DNA of 64,000 nt from UBA8079 sp965205535 (GTDB taxonomy: Bacteria; Pseudomonadota; Alphaproteobacteria; UBA6615), in contig CBDBHH010000005.1 in assembly GCA_965205535.1 (NCBI GenBank), positions 2,666,001 to 2,730,000 on the forward strand. Direction: 5' to 3'. Numbering within the stretch: the first letter of the stretch is position 1; each line of letters starts with the position of its first letter. The notes beneath the pieces are model-generated. The model did no database searches, was not told where the DNA came from, and worked only from the letters and a program-made list of their open reading frames with translations. Below, piece after piece: positions 18,559-28,453 of this stretch. The translations under genes and the position numbers were made by a program.

Positions 18559-18960
18559 TCAGCTGGGGTACGTGTCGTCGCGTTTTCCGGACTGCAGATC
18601 GGCCGCTGGCGTTCCGGCCAGTCGCCGCCCGTCGGCGTCGTACTTGTCCTTGAGTTCATCGATGCTGGTTTCCGACCAGAGTTCCGCGCGTGACAGGTAC
18701 GCGGCGCGGCCGAGCAGGTGCGCGGCCACGGGTGCCGTCAGCAGCAGGAAGCCAAGGCCCGCCAGCGCGCGGGTGATGACCCCGAGATCCTGAGAATCGA
18801 CCGCGATGGCCAGCAGGACGAGCCCCGCCCCGAGGGTGCCGGCCTTCGTCGCGGCATGCATGCGCACGAAGATATCGGGCATCCGGTACAGTCCGATCCC
18901 CGCCACCAGCGAAAATATGGCCCCGATCAGGATGATGATTCCGGCGACGAGATCAATCAT
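18559..18960 (-). CDS. mnhG: Mrp cation/proton antiporter subunit G
   Basis: 133 residues, with three hydrophobic helices in the first 95 and a soluble charged tail. The conserved MnhG motif RMPDIFVRMHAATKAGTLG is present near residue 27. It is the last gene of the mnhABCDEFG operon and overlaps mnhF by 4 bp. The seven subunits together form a proton-driven Na+ (or K+)/H+ antiporter related to respiratory complex I. Confidence 0.92.
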   Translation of the reverse strand: MIDLVAGIIILIGAIFSLVAGIGLYRMPDIFVRMHAATKAGTLGAGLVLLAIAVDSQDLGVITRALAGLGFLLLTAPVAAHLLGRAAYLSRAELWSETSIDELKDKYDADGRRLAGTPAADLQSGKRDDTYPS

Positions 18961-19286
18961 GTCTCGCCTCCCGTGCCTTCGGTGGGGTGCTTGTGGTGCT
19001 CCTGAAGCGCGCTGCGATAGACGTAACGCGCGAAGGCAACAGTCGCGAGAAAACCGACCAGCGCCAGCGCGATCGCCACATCGAGGAACGCATACTCACC
19101 GGAGGAGATCGAGAAGAGCCCGATAAATCCGATTCCGAGCAGTGCCAGCATGTCGAGGGCGACCACCCGATCTGCAGGGGTCGGCCCGCGCAGCAGCCGG
19201 AACACGGTGAGCGCGAAGGAGACGATCATCGCGCCATAGGCGAAGAGGATCGATCCGTCGAGAAAGCTTGCGCCGAATTCTTCCAT
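18957..19286 (-). CDS. mnhF: Mrp cation/proton antiporter subunit F
   Basis: 109 residues, three transmembrane helices, with the family motif RLLRGPTPADRVVALDML. It overlaps mnhG by 4 bp and is 4 bp from mnhE. Small subunit F is required for complex assembly in characterised Mrp systems. Confidence 0.92.
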   Translation of the reverse strand: MEEFGASFLDGSILFAYGAMIVSFALTVFRLLRGPTPADRVVALDMLALLGIGFIGLFSISSGEYAFLDVAIALALVGFLATVAFARYVYRSALQEHHKHPTEGTGGET

Positions 19287-19290
19287 GGGC

Positions 19291-19761
19291 CTACTCCAGC
19301 GCCTCGCGGATCCGGCGTTCGAACCCGTTTCGGATGTCCGCCCGCAATGCGTCCGCGTCGTCGACGTTCATCGCGTGAATGTACAGCGTGGACCGGTCGG
19401 TCGAGACATCGACGCTGAGGGTGCCGGGGGTGAGGGTGATCAGGTTGGCGAGCAACATGATGCCGACCGGGCTTTCAAGTTCCAGCGGGAAGGCGACGAT
19501 CGCCGGCCGGAACTCCATACGCGGCGAGAGCGTGTAACGGGCGACTCGATAACCTGAGAGCGCCAGCTCGTAGACGAACAGCGCGATGAGCCGGAGAATT
19601 CGAAAGGGCCGGTAGAAATTGTGCTGGTCGAACCTCTCGCGCACGAGCCACAGGCACACAAAGGCGAGCACGTATCCGAAGATCAGGTTGCTCGGCGAGA
19701 AGCTGTTGGTGACGACGCCCCAGATCAGCGCCAGCACGATATTGAAGACCAGGAGGTTCAT
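19291..19761 (-). CDS. mnhE: Mrp cation/proton antiporter subunit E
   Basis: 156 residues. The N-terminal two to three helices are followed by the family pattern LANLITLTPGTLSVDVS and a soluble C-terminus. The start overlaps the stop of mnhD by 4 bp. Confidence 0.92.
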   Translation of the reverse strand: MNLLVFNIVLALIWGVVTNSFSPSNLIFGYVLAFVCLWLVRERFDQHNFYRPFRILRLIALFVYELALSGYRVARYTLSPRMEFRPAIVAFPLELESPVGIMLLANLITLTPGTLSVDVSTDRSTLYIHAMNVDDADALRADIRNGFERRIREALE

Positions 19762-21314
19762 CGCGGCGCCTCCGCGCTGTCCGTGCCTGCTGCGGCGGTC
19801 TGCGCCGAGTTTCCGAGCACCGCCTCGATGTAGGCATCGGGCGCCAGTAGTTCCGCGGCCGCGCGCTGGGACATGCCGACAACTGGCGCAGAGTAGACGC
19901 CGATGACGAAAGTGAGTGCCGCCAGCGCACCGAGAGCGCCCTTCAACAAGGCGTCGTTGTTGCCGGGTCGGGCCGTTGCGGCGGTCCGCGCCCCGTCAGC
20001 CGCCTCGCGCCAGAAAGCCAGCGCGAAGATCCGTCCGATCAGCATCAACGTCAGAAAGCCGGAGATCAGCACGCCGGCGACGATTGCATATTCTCCCGCT
20101 TCCAGGCCTGCCTGGACCAGGTAAACCTTGGGCCAGAAGCCTGCCAACGGTGGCACGCCGGCCAGCGACAATCCGCTGATCAGGAATGCCACGGCAAGGA
20201 AGGGCGCACCTTTGTAAAGTCCCGCGATGTCGGCAACCCGGGTGCCGCCGCTGGCCCGTGCCACCATACCCGCAGCCATGAACAGCGCGGCCGATACGAT
20301 GATCGAGTGGATGACATAGAAAGTGGTGCCGAGCAGCGCGAGTTCGGTTCCGATGGCCAGGCCGCCAACCATGACTCCGACGCCGCTGATGACGGTATAG
20401 GAAACGACCCGGCGGATATCGGTTTCGGCCAGCGCACCCAACGCGCCCACAATCATGGTCGCGACCGCGACCCAGACCATCGCCTCTCGGGCGATCTCCC
20501 CGCCATCTGGGAACACGATCATGAACACGCGCACCAGTGAGTAAACGCCCACCTTGGTCAACAGGGCCGCAAAGATCGCCGATACGGTCGGCAGCGGCGT
20601 GTGATAGGCCGCCGGCAGCCAGAAATGGAGCGGGAAGAGCGCTGACTTCATGCCAAGCGAGACCAGGAAGAGAAGCGCGACGGTTTCGATGGGCGCGTCG
20701 GCCGGCAGGGCCGCGACCTTGCCGGACAGGTCGGCCATGCTCAGCGTGCCGGTCATGCCGTAGAGCAGCGCGATGGCGATGAGCAGGAGCGTCGTTGCAA
20801 GCAGGTTGAGGAAGGCGTATTTCACCGCGCCGTCGAGCTGCTCGCGACGCCCGCCCAGCACCATCAGCCCGAACGATGAAATCAGCGTGATCTCGAACCA
20901 GACATAGAGGTTGAAGATGTCGGCAGTCAGAAACGCGCCGGAGACGCCCATAACCAGCGCCAGCAACAGCGGAATGATGCCGGCGCGACGGTGTTCGACG
21001 TCCGTGTCGGCGAGGCCGTACACCAGGATTACCAGGGCAACGGCGCTGGCGGCGGCGGTGAGCGCCGCGCCCAGCGTGTCGGCGGCCATTGCGATCCCGA
21101 ACGGGGCGGGCCATCCGCCCATGGACATTGCGATCGGCCCGTTCGTCCAGACATGGCCCAGGAGGACCAGGCTCGCCACGAGCTGCAGGGTGAGCGCAAT
21201 CAGTCCGATCGCGCTTTGGGCCTTCGAGCGTCCCCACAGCGCGATCGCGAGCGAGGCACCGATCAGCGGAATCGCGACCGGCCAGACGACGAGCCATGCT
21301 GCCATCTCAGACAT
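19758..21314 (-). CDS. mnhD: Mrp cation/proton antiporter subunit D
   Basis: 518 residues, a NuoN/MrpD-type proton-translocating membrane subunit with about 14 helices. The conserved lysine-containing stretch GMKSALFPLHFWLPAAYH is seen near residue 220, and PPLAGFWPKVYLVQ near 385. It overlaps mnhC by 8 bp and mnhE by 4 bp. It forms one of the two proton channels of the antiporter. Confidence 0.93.
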   Translation of the reverse strand: MSEMAAWLVVWPVAIPLIGASLAIALWGRSKAQSAIGLIALTLQLVASLVLLGHVWTNGPIAMSMGGWPAPFGIAMAADTLGAALTAAASAVALVILVYGLADTDVEHRRAGIIPLLLALVMGVSGAFLTADIFNLYVWFEITLISSFGLMVLGGRREQLDGAVKYAFLNLLATTLLLIAIALLYGMTGTLSMADLSGKVAALPADAPIETVALLFLVSLGMKSALFPLHFWLPAAYHTPLPTVSAIFAALLTKVGVYSLVRVFMIVFPDGGEIAREAMVWVAVATMIVGALGALAETDIRRVVSYTVISGVGVMVGGLAIGTELALLGTTFYVIHSIIVSAALFMAAGMVARASGGTRVADIAGLYKGAPFLAVAFLISGLSLAGVPPLAGFWPKVYLVQAGLEAGEYAIVAGVLISGFLTLMLIGRIFALAFWREAADGARTAATARPGNNDALLKGALGALAALTFVIGVYSAPVVGMSQRAAAELLAPDAYIEAVLGNSAQTAAAGTDSAEAPR

Positions 21315-21690
21315 CGCGGCCTCGCATCGGCGGGGTATCGGGTTTTGGCTCGGCGATCCGCATCTCGTCGGTGTCGATGGTGTCGAGGGTCCGGTAGGTC
21401 CGGCGCGACAGGACCAGCAGGAACGCGAACAGCGAGAAGCTGATCACGATGGCGGTCAGGATCAACGCCTGAGGCAGCGGGTTGGCGATGCCGGCTTCGG
21501 CGACCTTGAACCCCTTGTCGATCAGCGGCGGGCTCTCGCGGGTCAGCCGCCCCGACACGAAAATCAGCAGATGTGTCGCATTGCCCAGGACGAACACGCC
21601 CAGGATCAGCCGGATTAGCGAGCCCGACAGCAACAGGTAGACGCTGATCGCGAACAGGAGGCCGACGAGGATGGCGAGAATCGTTTCCAC
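21307..21690 (-). CDS. mnhC: Mrp cation/proton antiporter subunit C
   Basis: 127 residues, a NuoK-like subunit with three helices and the family pattern LGVFVLGNATHLLIF. A section near DPLPQALILTAIVIS-like NPLPQALILTAIVISF completes the match. It shares one base with the stop of mnhB (21690). Confidence 0.92.
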   Translation of the reverse strand: METILAILVGLLFAISVYLLLSGSLIRLILGVFVLGNATHLLIFVSGRLTRESPPLIDKGFKVAEAGIANPLPQALILTAIVISFSLFAFLLVLSRRTYRTLDTIDTDEMRIAEPKPDTPPMRGRDV

Positions 21691-22103
21691 TATTCACGCC
21701 CCTGGAGAGCGAAGGCAATGCCGGCGATCGCGCCGACCACAACCAGGTAAACGCCCACGTCGAACAGCACGACCGTGGACGCGAGTTTCATGTCTGGGGC
21801 GAAGGATGGGAACCACCACTGGCCCGTCAGGAATGCATCGCCGAACAGGATCGACACCACCCCGCTGAGTGCGGCCAGCAGCAGGCCGGTTCCCGCAATC
21901 GCGATGGGCTGTACCACGAGTGCGCGCCGCGCCGCGGCTAGCCCCTCGGCGATGGCGTAGATCGCAAAGGCCGACGCGCCGATCAGCCCGCCGATAAAGC
22001 CGCCGCCCGGCTCGTTATGGCCGCGCAGCAGGACATAGATCGAGAACAGGAGCATCAACCCGGCTAGAAGTGGAGTTGCGGTTCGCAGGATCAACGAATT
22101 CAT
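21690..22103 (-). CDS. mnhB: Mrp cation/proton antiporter subunit B
   Basis: 137 residues, four helices, with the MnhB signature RGHNEPGGGFIGGLI near residue 27. The start overlaps the stop of mnhA by 4 bp. Confidence 0.93.
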   Translation of the reverse strand: MNSLILRTATPLLAGLMLLFSIYVLLRGHNEPGGGFIGGLIGASAFAIYAIAEGLAAARRALVVQPIAIAGTGLLLAALSGVVSILFGDAFLTGQWWFPSFAPDMKLASTVVLFDVGVYLVVVGAIAGIAFALQGRE

Positions 22104-24427
22104 GATGTCTTTTCCGCGTCGCTGTTGGTCGATTTATCCTCGTTCTCGCGCCCGGTCATCGCGTATATGGCCAGCACGGACACGCCGGCGATCGTGACCA
22201 CCGCGATCTCGCCCAGCGTGTCGAGGGCGCGGAAGTCGACCAGGATCACGTTCACGATGTTGCGGCCGAAGGCTTCTGTGTAGCTGCGCTCGCCGAAATA
22301 GCTACTCAGGCTGATGTCGAGCGGCGCCCCGATGATTGTCAGCAGCAGCGCCGCCAGCGCCCCGCCGACAGCCACGGCGATCGTGGCGTCGCGGGTAATC
22401 CGAACTGGCCCGCGATGGTCCGATCCGGACACCGGCAGGCGCGTGATAACCAGGGCGAGGATGACCACCGACAGGGTCTCGACCATCAACTGGGTGAAGG
22501 CCAGGTCCGGCGCGCCGAACAGCAGAAACACGAACGCGACCCCGATGCCCATGATGCCCATGGACATGATCGCAATTAACCGCGATCGGATGAGTACCAC
22601 CGCGAGACCTCCGCCCAGGGTGAGCAGGGCGACGGACCAGACCAGCAGGTCAACCGGCGGTGTCTGGAACGTGACGCCGATACCATCAAACAACTGGGGC
22701 AGGACGAGCGCGGCCGCCAGCACCATGAAGGTGATCAGCATGTAACGCCGGAGGATGCCGGTCTGCAGCACGCCCGATACGCCCCGCGCGAGTGCGATGA
22801 TCGCATCCATGAACTGGTCGTAGCCCTTGTCGGGCCCCCAAAGGGGATCGATGAGCCGTGCCAGGACGTTGCTCATGCACCGGCCCTGCCAGAACAAGAG
22901 CGCACCGATGGCGATGGTGATGATGCTGGCCACGACCGGGGCCTTGAATCCTCCCCAGAGGTAGAGGTCGACCGCCATGGCCTTGCCGGCGACCGCGATT
23001 GCGGCGGGACCGACGAACAGGCTCTCTGCGATGTTGCTGAACAGGCCGAAGAACAGGCTGAGCACCGCGAGCGTCAGGGCGCCGATCCACAGGCCCAGCG
23101 TGCCCTCATGAGGTTTGTGGGGTGTGTCGCCCGGTTTGCCGAAGAACGGTTTGAAGCCGACCAGGAATGCGACGGCGAACATCAGCGCGTTACCTGTGAT
23201 CGCGATCGCGGTCAGGACAAGCGGCAGGCTGCCGTCGAGCGTGCCCTTGTAGACCCATTCCTTGGCGATGAAGCCGATAAAGGGCGGCAGTCCGGACATG
23301 GAAAGCGCAGCGAGCGCGCCGGCCGTCGCGGTGAATGGCATCGTCCGGCCCAGGCCTGAAAGCCGGTGCAGGTCGCGCGTGCCGGTCCCGTGGTCGACAG
23401 AGCCGGCGACCATGAACAGTGCGCCCTTGAACATCGAATGCGCGAACAGGTAGGCCATCGCCGCCTGGATCGCCAGCGGTTCGCCGATGCCGATGAGGAA
23501 GACGAGTAGGCCGAGGCTCGCGACCGTCGTCTGGGCGAGCATTAGCTTGAGGTCGGTGTTGCGCAACGCCAAGATCGCGCCGGTGATCAAGGTCGCACCG
23601 CCGAAGACCATCAGCACGACTTGCCAGACCTCCGTCCCGCCGAGACCCGGGTTCATGCGTGCCAGCAAATAGACCCCGGCCTTCACCATGGTGGCGGAGT
23701 GCAGGTAGGCGCTGACGGGCGTTGGCGCCTCCATGGCGTTGGGCAGCCAGAAATGGAACGGCACCTGGGCCGACTTCGTAAACGCGCCACAGAGCACCAG
23801 GATCAGGATCGCCAGGTACCAGGGGTGTTCGCGCAGCACGTCACCATCGGTGAGCAGCGTTGACAGCTCCATGGCGCCGCCCGCCTGGGCCATCAGAAGC
23901 AGTCCTGCGAGCAGGGCTAGTCCACCGCCGCCGGTGACCACCAGCGCCTGCAACGCGGCACGGCGCGAGCGGGCCTTGTCATGATTGAAGCCGATCAACA
24001 GGAACGAGGTAACCGAGGTCAGTTCCCAGAAGACGAAAAGAGAGACCACATTGTCGGACAGCACGAGCCCCAGCATCGAGCCCATGAACATCAGCAGGAA
24101 CATCATGAACCGGCCGAGATCGGAATGACCCTTGAGGTACGCGCCGGCGTAAAGAACAATGAAGGTGCCGATGAAGCTGATCAGAAGCGCGAACAGAAGG
24201 CTCAGCCCGTCGACGTAGAAGGACAGGGCGATGCCGAGCGACGGAATCCATTCGGTCGAGAAGGAGAACGTCTCGCCGACGGCGACGGGCCCGAGGAACT
24301 GCGCAAAGTAAAGGGTCAGCGCCGCCGGCAATACGGCGAGCACCCACCCGGTATAGTCGCCGGCGAGCCGGCGCACCATCGGTGCGCAAATTCCCAGAAC
24401 GAAAGGTGCAAGCGTCGCAGCAAGCAT
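22100..24427 (-). CDS. mnhA: Mrp cation/proton antiporter subunit A
   Basis: 775 residues from the ATG at 24427, which has a GGAGGA site 11 bases upstream. A longer in-frame start lacks a ribosome-binding site. It has the NuoL-like N-terminal core (FWELTSVTSFLLIGFNH, then AFTKSAQVPFHFWLPNAM) and a C-terminal MbhD/DUF4040-like extension with DFRALDTLGEIAVVTIAG, typical of MrpA. It is the first gene of the seven-gene operon. Subunits A and D carry the ion-translocation machinery. Confidence 0.94.
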   Translation of the reverse strand: MLAATLAPFVLGICAPMVRRLAGDYTGWVLAVLPAALTLYFAQFLGPVAVGETFSFSTEWIPSLGIALSFYVDGLSLLFALLISFIGTFIVLYAGAYLKGHSDLGRFMMFLLMFMGSMLGLVLSDNVVSLFVFWELTSVTSFLLIGFNHDKARSRRAALQALVVTGGGGLALLAGLLLMAQAGGAMELSTLLTDGDVLREHPWYLAILILVLCGAFTKSAQVPFHFWLPNAMEAPTPVSAYLHSATMVKAGVYLLARMNPGLGGTEVWQVVLMVFGGATLITGAILALRNTDLKLMLAQTTVASLGLLVFLIGIGEPLAIQAAMAYLFAHSMFKGALFMVAGSVDHGTGTRDLHRLSGLGRTMPFTATAGALAALSMSGLPPFIGFIAKEWVYKGTLDGSLPLVLTAIAITGNALMFAVAFLVGFKPFFGKPGDTPHKPHEGTLGLWIGALTLAVLSLFFGLFSNIAESLFVGPAAIAVAGKAMAVDLYLWGGFKAPVVASIITIAIGALLFWQGRCMSNVLARLIDPLWGPDKGYDQFMDAIIALARGVSGVLQTGILRRYMLITFMVLAAALVLPQLFDGIGVTFQTPPVDLLVWSVALLTLGGGLAVVLIRSRLIAIMSMGIMGIGVAFVFLLFGAPDLAFTQLMVETLSVVILALVITRLPVSGSDHRGPVRITRDATIAVAVGGALAALLLTIIGAPLDISLSSYFGERSYTEAFGRNIVNVILVDFRALDTLGEIAVVTIAGVSVLAIYAMTGRENEDKSTNSDAEKTS

Positions 24428-24833
24428 CGGTCGTACGTTCCTCCCATCTCCCCGGACGTCGATACCGTCGTTTACCGCGTCGGCGTCGTGCACGCCGCTT
24501 TTTATGCGGCTTTTCGTGCACCAGCCAGTCGCGGGACGATCGCGTTTTTCGCGCTATCGGCAATCGCGCGGCGATGGGTATCGCCGGCCGGACTTTGCGG
24601 GACCGCCTCCGGTCCCGCGAACCAAGATCATCTAGTTTACCTAACCGCTCAGGGCAAGACCCGCACACCTTAAATTTGAAGATTTTCGAGGGTTTGCGCC
24701 ACCATGGCCGTGTTCCCGATGTCCTGTGCGCAGACCGAGAAGGATCTCCGGCGCTCTACCTCCTCGACATTTTCTGGACGAAACGCACCGCCGAACTGGC
24801 CTTCGGGGCGTTCTAGGCTTAAATCATCGGCTT
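24428..24833. other. Divergent intergenic region between mnhA and the Atm1-type exporter gene
   Basis: About 400 bp with no convincing gene. It must contain the promoters of the divergent mnh operon and exporter gene. The only clear element is the mnhA ribosome-binding site. A more AT-rich stretch lies around 24665-24690. I see no repeat, RNA gene or terminator here. Confidence 0.6.
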
Positions 24834-26720
24834 ATGTCAGGCCACAGACGCACATCAGAACCGGTTATTGAAACGCCCGAACGCCGTTCGGGTGCGGAAA
24901 TGCGCGCTATTCGCGCACTTGCTCCGTACATGTGGCCGAAAGGGCAGCTCGAGATGCGCGTACGCGTCTCGATCGCCATGGTGCTGCTCGTGGCGGCCAA
25001 GGTCGCGACCGTTGCCGTCCCGGCGGTTTTCGGCAAGGCGGTTGATGCGCTGGAGGCCGATGCAACCGGTGCGGCCGTTGCGGTGCCGGTATCGCTGCTC
25101 GTGGGTTACGGGCTGCTTCGTGTCGGTCAGCAGGCTTTCGCAGAGTTACGGGATTTCGTCTTTGCGAAGGTCGGGCAACGGGCCATTCGCTCGATTGCGC
25201 TCAAGGTTTTCAGGCATCTGCACGCGCTGGCACTGCGTTTTCACATGGACCGGCAGACCGGTGGCCTCAGCCGTGCGATAGAACGCGGCATCAAGGGCAT
25301 CGACTTCCTGCTGCGGTTCATGCTTTTCAACATTCTGCCCACGCTGGTCGAAATCGGGCTGGTCTGCGCCATCCTTTGGTCGCTGTTCGGCTTCATCTTC
25401 AGCGCGATCACCTTCGTGACGGTGGTGATCTACATCATTTTCACCCTGTCCTTCACCGAGTGGCGCCTGAAATACCGGCGCGCGATGAATGACAGCGACA
25501 GCAAGGCGAACACCAAGGCGATCGACAGCCTGCTGAACTTCGAGACGGTGAAGTATTTCGGCAACGAGACGCATGAGGCCCAGCGATACGATGTTTCGAT
25601 GGAGCGATACGAGAAGGCGGCCGTCAAAAGCCTGACCACGCTCTCGCTGCTGAATGTCGGACAGGGGCTGATCATGGCGCTCGGCATGACGATCCTGCTC
25701 GTGCTGTCGGGCTTCCAGGTGGCGGACGGGGCGATGACCGTAGGGGCGTTTACGGCCGTCAATCTCTACATGATGCAATTGTTCCAACCCCTTAATTTTC
25801 TTGGATTTGTGTACCGGGAGATCAAGCAATCTCTGGTGGATATGGAACAGATGTTCGGGCTGCTCGAGCAGAACCGGGAGATCGAGGACGCACCCGATGC
25901 GCGTGCCCTAGCTGTCGATGACGGTGTGGTGCGTTTCGAGCACGTCTCCTTCCGGTACGACCCGCGCCGATCCGTCCTCAAGGATGTGAGCTTCGAGGTG
26001 CCTGCGGGCAGTACGGTGGCCATCGTGGGCGCGTCAGGCGCGGGGAAATCGACGATCTCGCGTCTGCTGTTCCGTTTCTACGATGTGGCGGACGGTGCGA
26101 TCACCATCGACGGACAGGATATTCGTTCGGTCACGCAAGACAGCCTGCGTGCCGCGATCGGGATCGTTCCCCAGGATACGGTGCTGTTCAACGATTCCGT
26201 CTTCTACAACATCCAGTATGGCCGCCCTTCGGCAAGCCCGGCGGAAGTCGAGGATGCGGCCCGGCTCGCCCAGGTCCACGACTTCGTCATGAGCCTGCCC
26301 GATGGCTACAACACGCGGGTCGGCGAGCGGGGCCTCAAGCTCTCGGGCGGCGAGAAACAGCGCGTTGCGATCGCCCGCACCATCCTGAAGGCCCCGAAAA
26401 TCCTGCTGTTCGACGAGGCGACGTCGGCGCTCGATACCCATACCGAGCGGGAGATTCAGGCCGCCTTGGAGCAGGTCTCGGCCGACCGGACCGCACTGGT
26501 CATCGCGCACCGGCTCTCAACCGTGGTGAATGCAGACGAGATTATCGTCCTCGACGAAGGCATCATCATCGAGCGCGGGCGCCATGATGACCTGCTGGCC
26601 CTCAACGGCGCCTATGCCGAGTTGTGGCGCCGTCAGCAAGCCGCTGCACTGCGCGAGGAAGAGATCGCCGCCGACGTCGCCGACGGAATCTTTATTCCCG
26701 CCCCCGCAGAGCAGAGCTAG
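24834..26720 (+). CDS. Atm1-type ABC exporter (fused permease and ATPase)
   Basis: 628 residues from the ATG at 24834; no strong ribosome-binding site is visible, and an upstream in-frame start would add 36 unlike residues. Six transmembrane helices fill about residues 35-325. The segment YFGNETHEAQRYD is characteristic of the Atm1/HMT1 branch. The nucleotide-binding domain has Walker A GASGAGKST, signature LSGGEKQR and Walker B ILLFDEATSALD. Bacterial Atm1 homologues export glutathione-linked metal or persulfide species and support iron-sulfur or heavy-metal homeostasis. It is monocistronic, and its stop overlaps that of thiY on the other strand. Confidence 0.9.
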   Translation: MSGHRRTSEPVIETPERRSGAEMRAIRALAPYMWPKGQLEMRVRVSIAMVLLVAAKVATVAVPAVFGKAVDALEADATGAAVAVPVSLLVGYGLLRVGQQAFAELRDFVFAKVGQRAIRSIALKVFRHLHALALRFHMDRQTGGLSRAIERGIKGIDFLLRFMLFNILPTLVEIGLVCAILWSLFGFIFSAITFVTVVIYIIFTLSFTEWRLKYRRAMNDSDSKANTKAIDSLLNFETVKYFGNETHEAQRYDVSMERYEKAAVKSLTTLSLLNVGQGLIMALGMTILLVLSGFQVADGAMTVGAFTAVNLYMMQLFQPLNFLGFVYREIKQSLVDMEQMFGLLEQNREIEDAPDARALAVDDGVVRFEHVSFRYDPRRSVLKDVSFEVPAGSTVAIVGASGAGKSTISRLLFRFYDVADGAITIDGQDIRSVTQDSLRAAIGIVPQDTVLFNDSVFYNIQYGRPSASPAEVEDAARLAQVHDFVMSLPDGYNTRVGERGLKLSGGEKQRVAIARTILKAPKILLFDEATSALDTHTEREIQAALEQVSADRTALVIAHRLSTVVNADEIIVLDEGIIIERGRHDDLLALNGAYAELWRRQQAAALREEEIAADVADGIFIPAPAEQS

Positions 26721-27658
26721 CGCAGTTCGACGGCGTAGCTCTCGACCGGCGGAATGGTCTCGATCAGGCCGCGCCCCATGAGAAATTCCGCGAAACGGTC
26801 GTACCGGCCCCGATCGAGGGCGGCCGGACGCAATGCGAAGCGGGGCAGTGTGTCGCGCCATGCACGGCGGTTGAGTTCGTCATCGAGATCCTTGCGGCCC
26901 TTGATGAACAGCTCCCATGCCTCGTTCGGCCGGTTGATCATGAACTGGGTGGCGGCCTCAATCGCGTCCAGGAATGCCGAGAACTGCGGCTCGGACAGTC
27001 GGTCATTCTTGGCCACGATAATGAGCTCGTCATAGGCGGGCACGCCTTCCTCCTCGAGGAAAAACGCCCGGCCAGGCCGACCCACGATGTCCATCTGGTT
27101 GAGCTCGAAGTTCCGGTAGGCCCCGATCACAGCGTCAACCTGGCCGCTCATCAGGGACGGGGAGAGCGAGAAGTTGACGTTCACCAGCTCCACATCGTCG
27201 AGGCTGAGCCCGTGTTTGGCCAGCATGGCGCCGAGCAGCGCGTCTTCGAAACCGCCCACGGAAAACCCGACCTTGCGACCCTTAAGGTCTGCGATTGACG
27301 TAATCGGGCCGTCTGCGAGGACCACAAGCGAGGCCAGTGGCGTGGCGACGAGCGTGCCGATCCGGGCCAGGGGCAGGCCCTGGGCCACCTGCAGGTGGAG
27401 CTGGGGCTGGTAGGAAATCGCCAGGTCCGCGCGGCCCGCCGCGACCAGTTTGGGCGGGTCGTTGGGATCGGCAGGCGCGATCAGTTCGACCTCGATTCCG
27501 CGTTTTTCGAACTCCCCGCGCTCGAGCGCGACGAACAGCGGTCCATGGTCGGGGTTGATGAACCAGTCGAGCATGACCGTGATCTTGTCTGCAGCCATCG
27601 CGGGGGTGGCCAGAGCCGCAAAAACGGCGATGAGCGTGATTGAGAGCAGGCGTTTCAT
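26717..27658 (-). CDS. thiY: ThiY-like substrate-binding protein (NMT1/THI5 family)
   Basis: 313 residues with a signal peptide cut near ATPAMA (about residue 22). The NMT1/THI5 fold is seen in KITVMLDWFINPDHGPLFVALERG and LKGRKVGFSVGGFEDALLG. Members bind thiamine pyrimidine precursors such as N-formyl-aminopyrimidine. It is the third gene after a TPP riboswitch, behind an ABC ATPase and permease. That supports uptake of a thiamine precursor rather than of taurine or nitrate, which related binding proteins carry. Confidence 0.88.
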   Translation of the reverse strand: MKRLLSITLIAVFAALATPAMAADKITVMLDWFINPDHGPLFVALERGEFEKRGIEVELIAPADPNDPPKLVAAGRADLAISYQPQLHLQVAQGLPLARIGTLVATPLASLVVLADGPITSIADLKGRKVGFSVGGFEDALLGAMLAKHGLSLDDVELVNVNFSLSPSLMSGQVDAVIGAYRNFELNQMDIVGRPGRAFFLEEEGVPAYDELIIVAKNDRLSEPQFSAFLDAIEAATQFMINRPNEAWELFIKGRKDLDDELNRRAWRDTLPRFALRPAALDRGRYDRFAEFLMGRGLIETIPPVESYAVELR

Positions 27659-27694
27659 GGTTTTCCGTCGTTCCGTGTAAGTGAGTTGGTGGAA

Positions 27695-28453
27695 TTAGGT
27701 ATGAGATGCGGGATCCATATCGGCTTGCCAGGAGACCAGCCGGCGCAGGCCCGCATCGATGAGGAAGTAGATAGCCACGGCGAGCAGCGCGAGGACGAGA
27801 AGTGCGGCAAACATAGCATCGGTCTGCACGCGGCCGTTCATCAAGAGCATGTAGTAGCCCAGGCCGGCCGACGAGCCGACCCACTCACCGACAACCGCGC
27901 CGATGGGCGCCACGGCAGCAGCCACACGCAATCCGGATGCGAAAGCCGGCATCGCGGCGGGAATCCGGATTTGACGTAGAATTGCAGCCTTCGAGGCCTC
28001 CATGGTCCGGGCCAGGTCTACCCAACCGGGTTCTGTGCGCCGCAGTCCGTCATAGAAGGCCGCGGTGACCGGGAAATAGATGATCAGGGTCGCCATCGCG
28101 ACCTTGGGGAAGAGCCCATAGCCGAACCACAGCACCAGTACCGGTGCGAGCGCAAATACAGGCACCGCCTGGGACACGACGAGCACAGGCAGCACCCAGG
28201 CCCGCGCGCTCCGGAAATAGGCCATGATCAATGCGCTGATCGTGCCCAGGAGTGTTCCGAAGAGGAGCCCGAGCACGATCTCGCTCAGGGTGATCAGCGC
28301 ATGACCGGCGATCGTATCGGCTCGTTCGATGGCGATGTCGATGACGGCGAGCGGGCCCGGCAGTATAAACGGCGCAATCGACAATCCGCTGACGAGGGCC
28401 TGCCAGACAGCCAGAATGCCGACGAATATGATGACAGGGCGTAGAATTTTCAT
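27695..28453 (-). CDS. thiX: ThiX-like ABC permease
   Basis: 252 residues with about six helices and the binding-protein-dependent transport EAA-type loop, here RRTEPGWVDLARTMEASK. It belongs to the SsuC/TauC/ThiX permease family. It overlaps the ATPase gene by 4 bp, with the binding protein gene 36 bp downstream. The riboswitch upstream of the operon assigns it to thiamine-precursor import. Confidence 0.87.
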   Translation of the reverse strand: MKILRPVIIFVGILAVWQALVSGLSIAPFILPGPLAVIDIAIERADTIAGHALITLSEIVLGLLFGTLLGTISALIMAYFRSARAWVLPVLVVSQAVPVFALAPVLVLWFGYGLFPKVAMATLIIYFPVTAAFYDGLRRTEPGWVDLARTMEASKAAILRQIRIPAAMPAFASGLRVAAAVAPIGAVVGEWVGSSAGLGYYMLLMNGRVQTDAMFAALLVLALLAVAIYFLIDAGLRRLVSWQADMDPASHT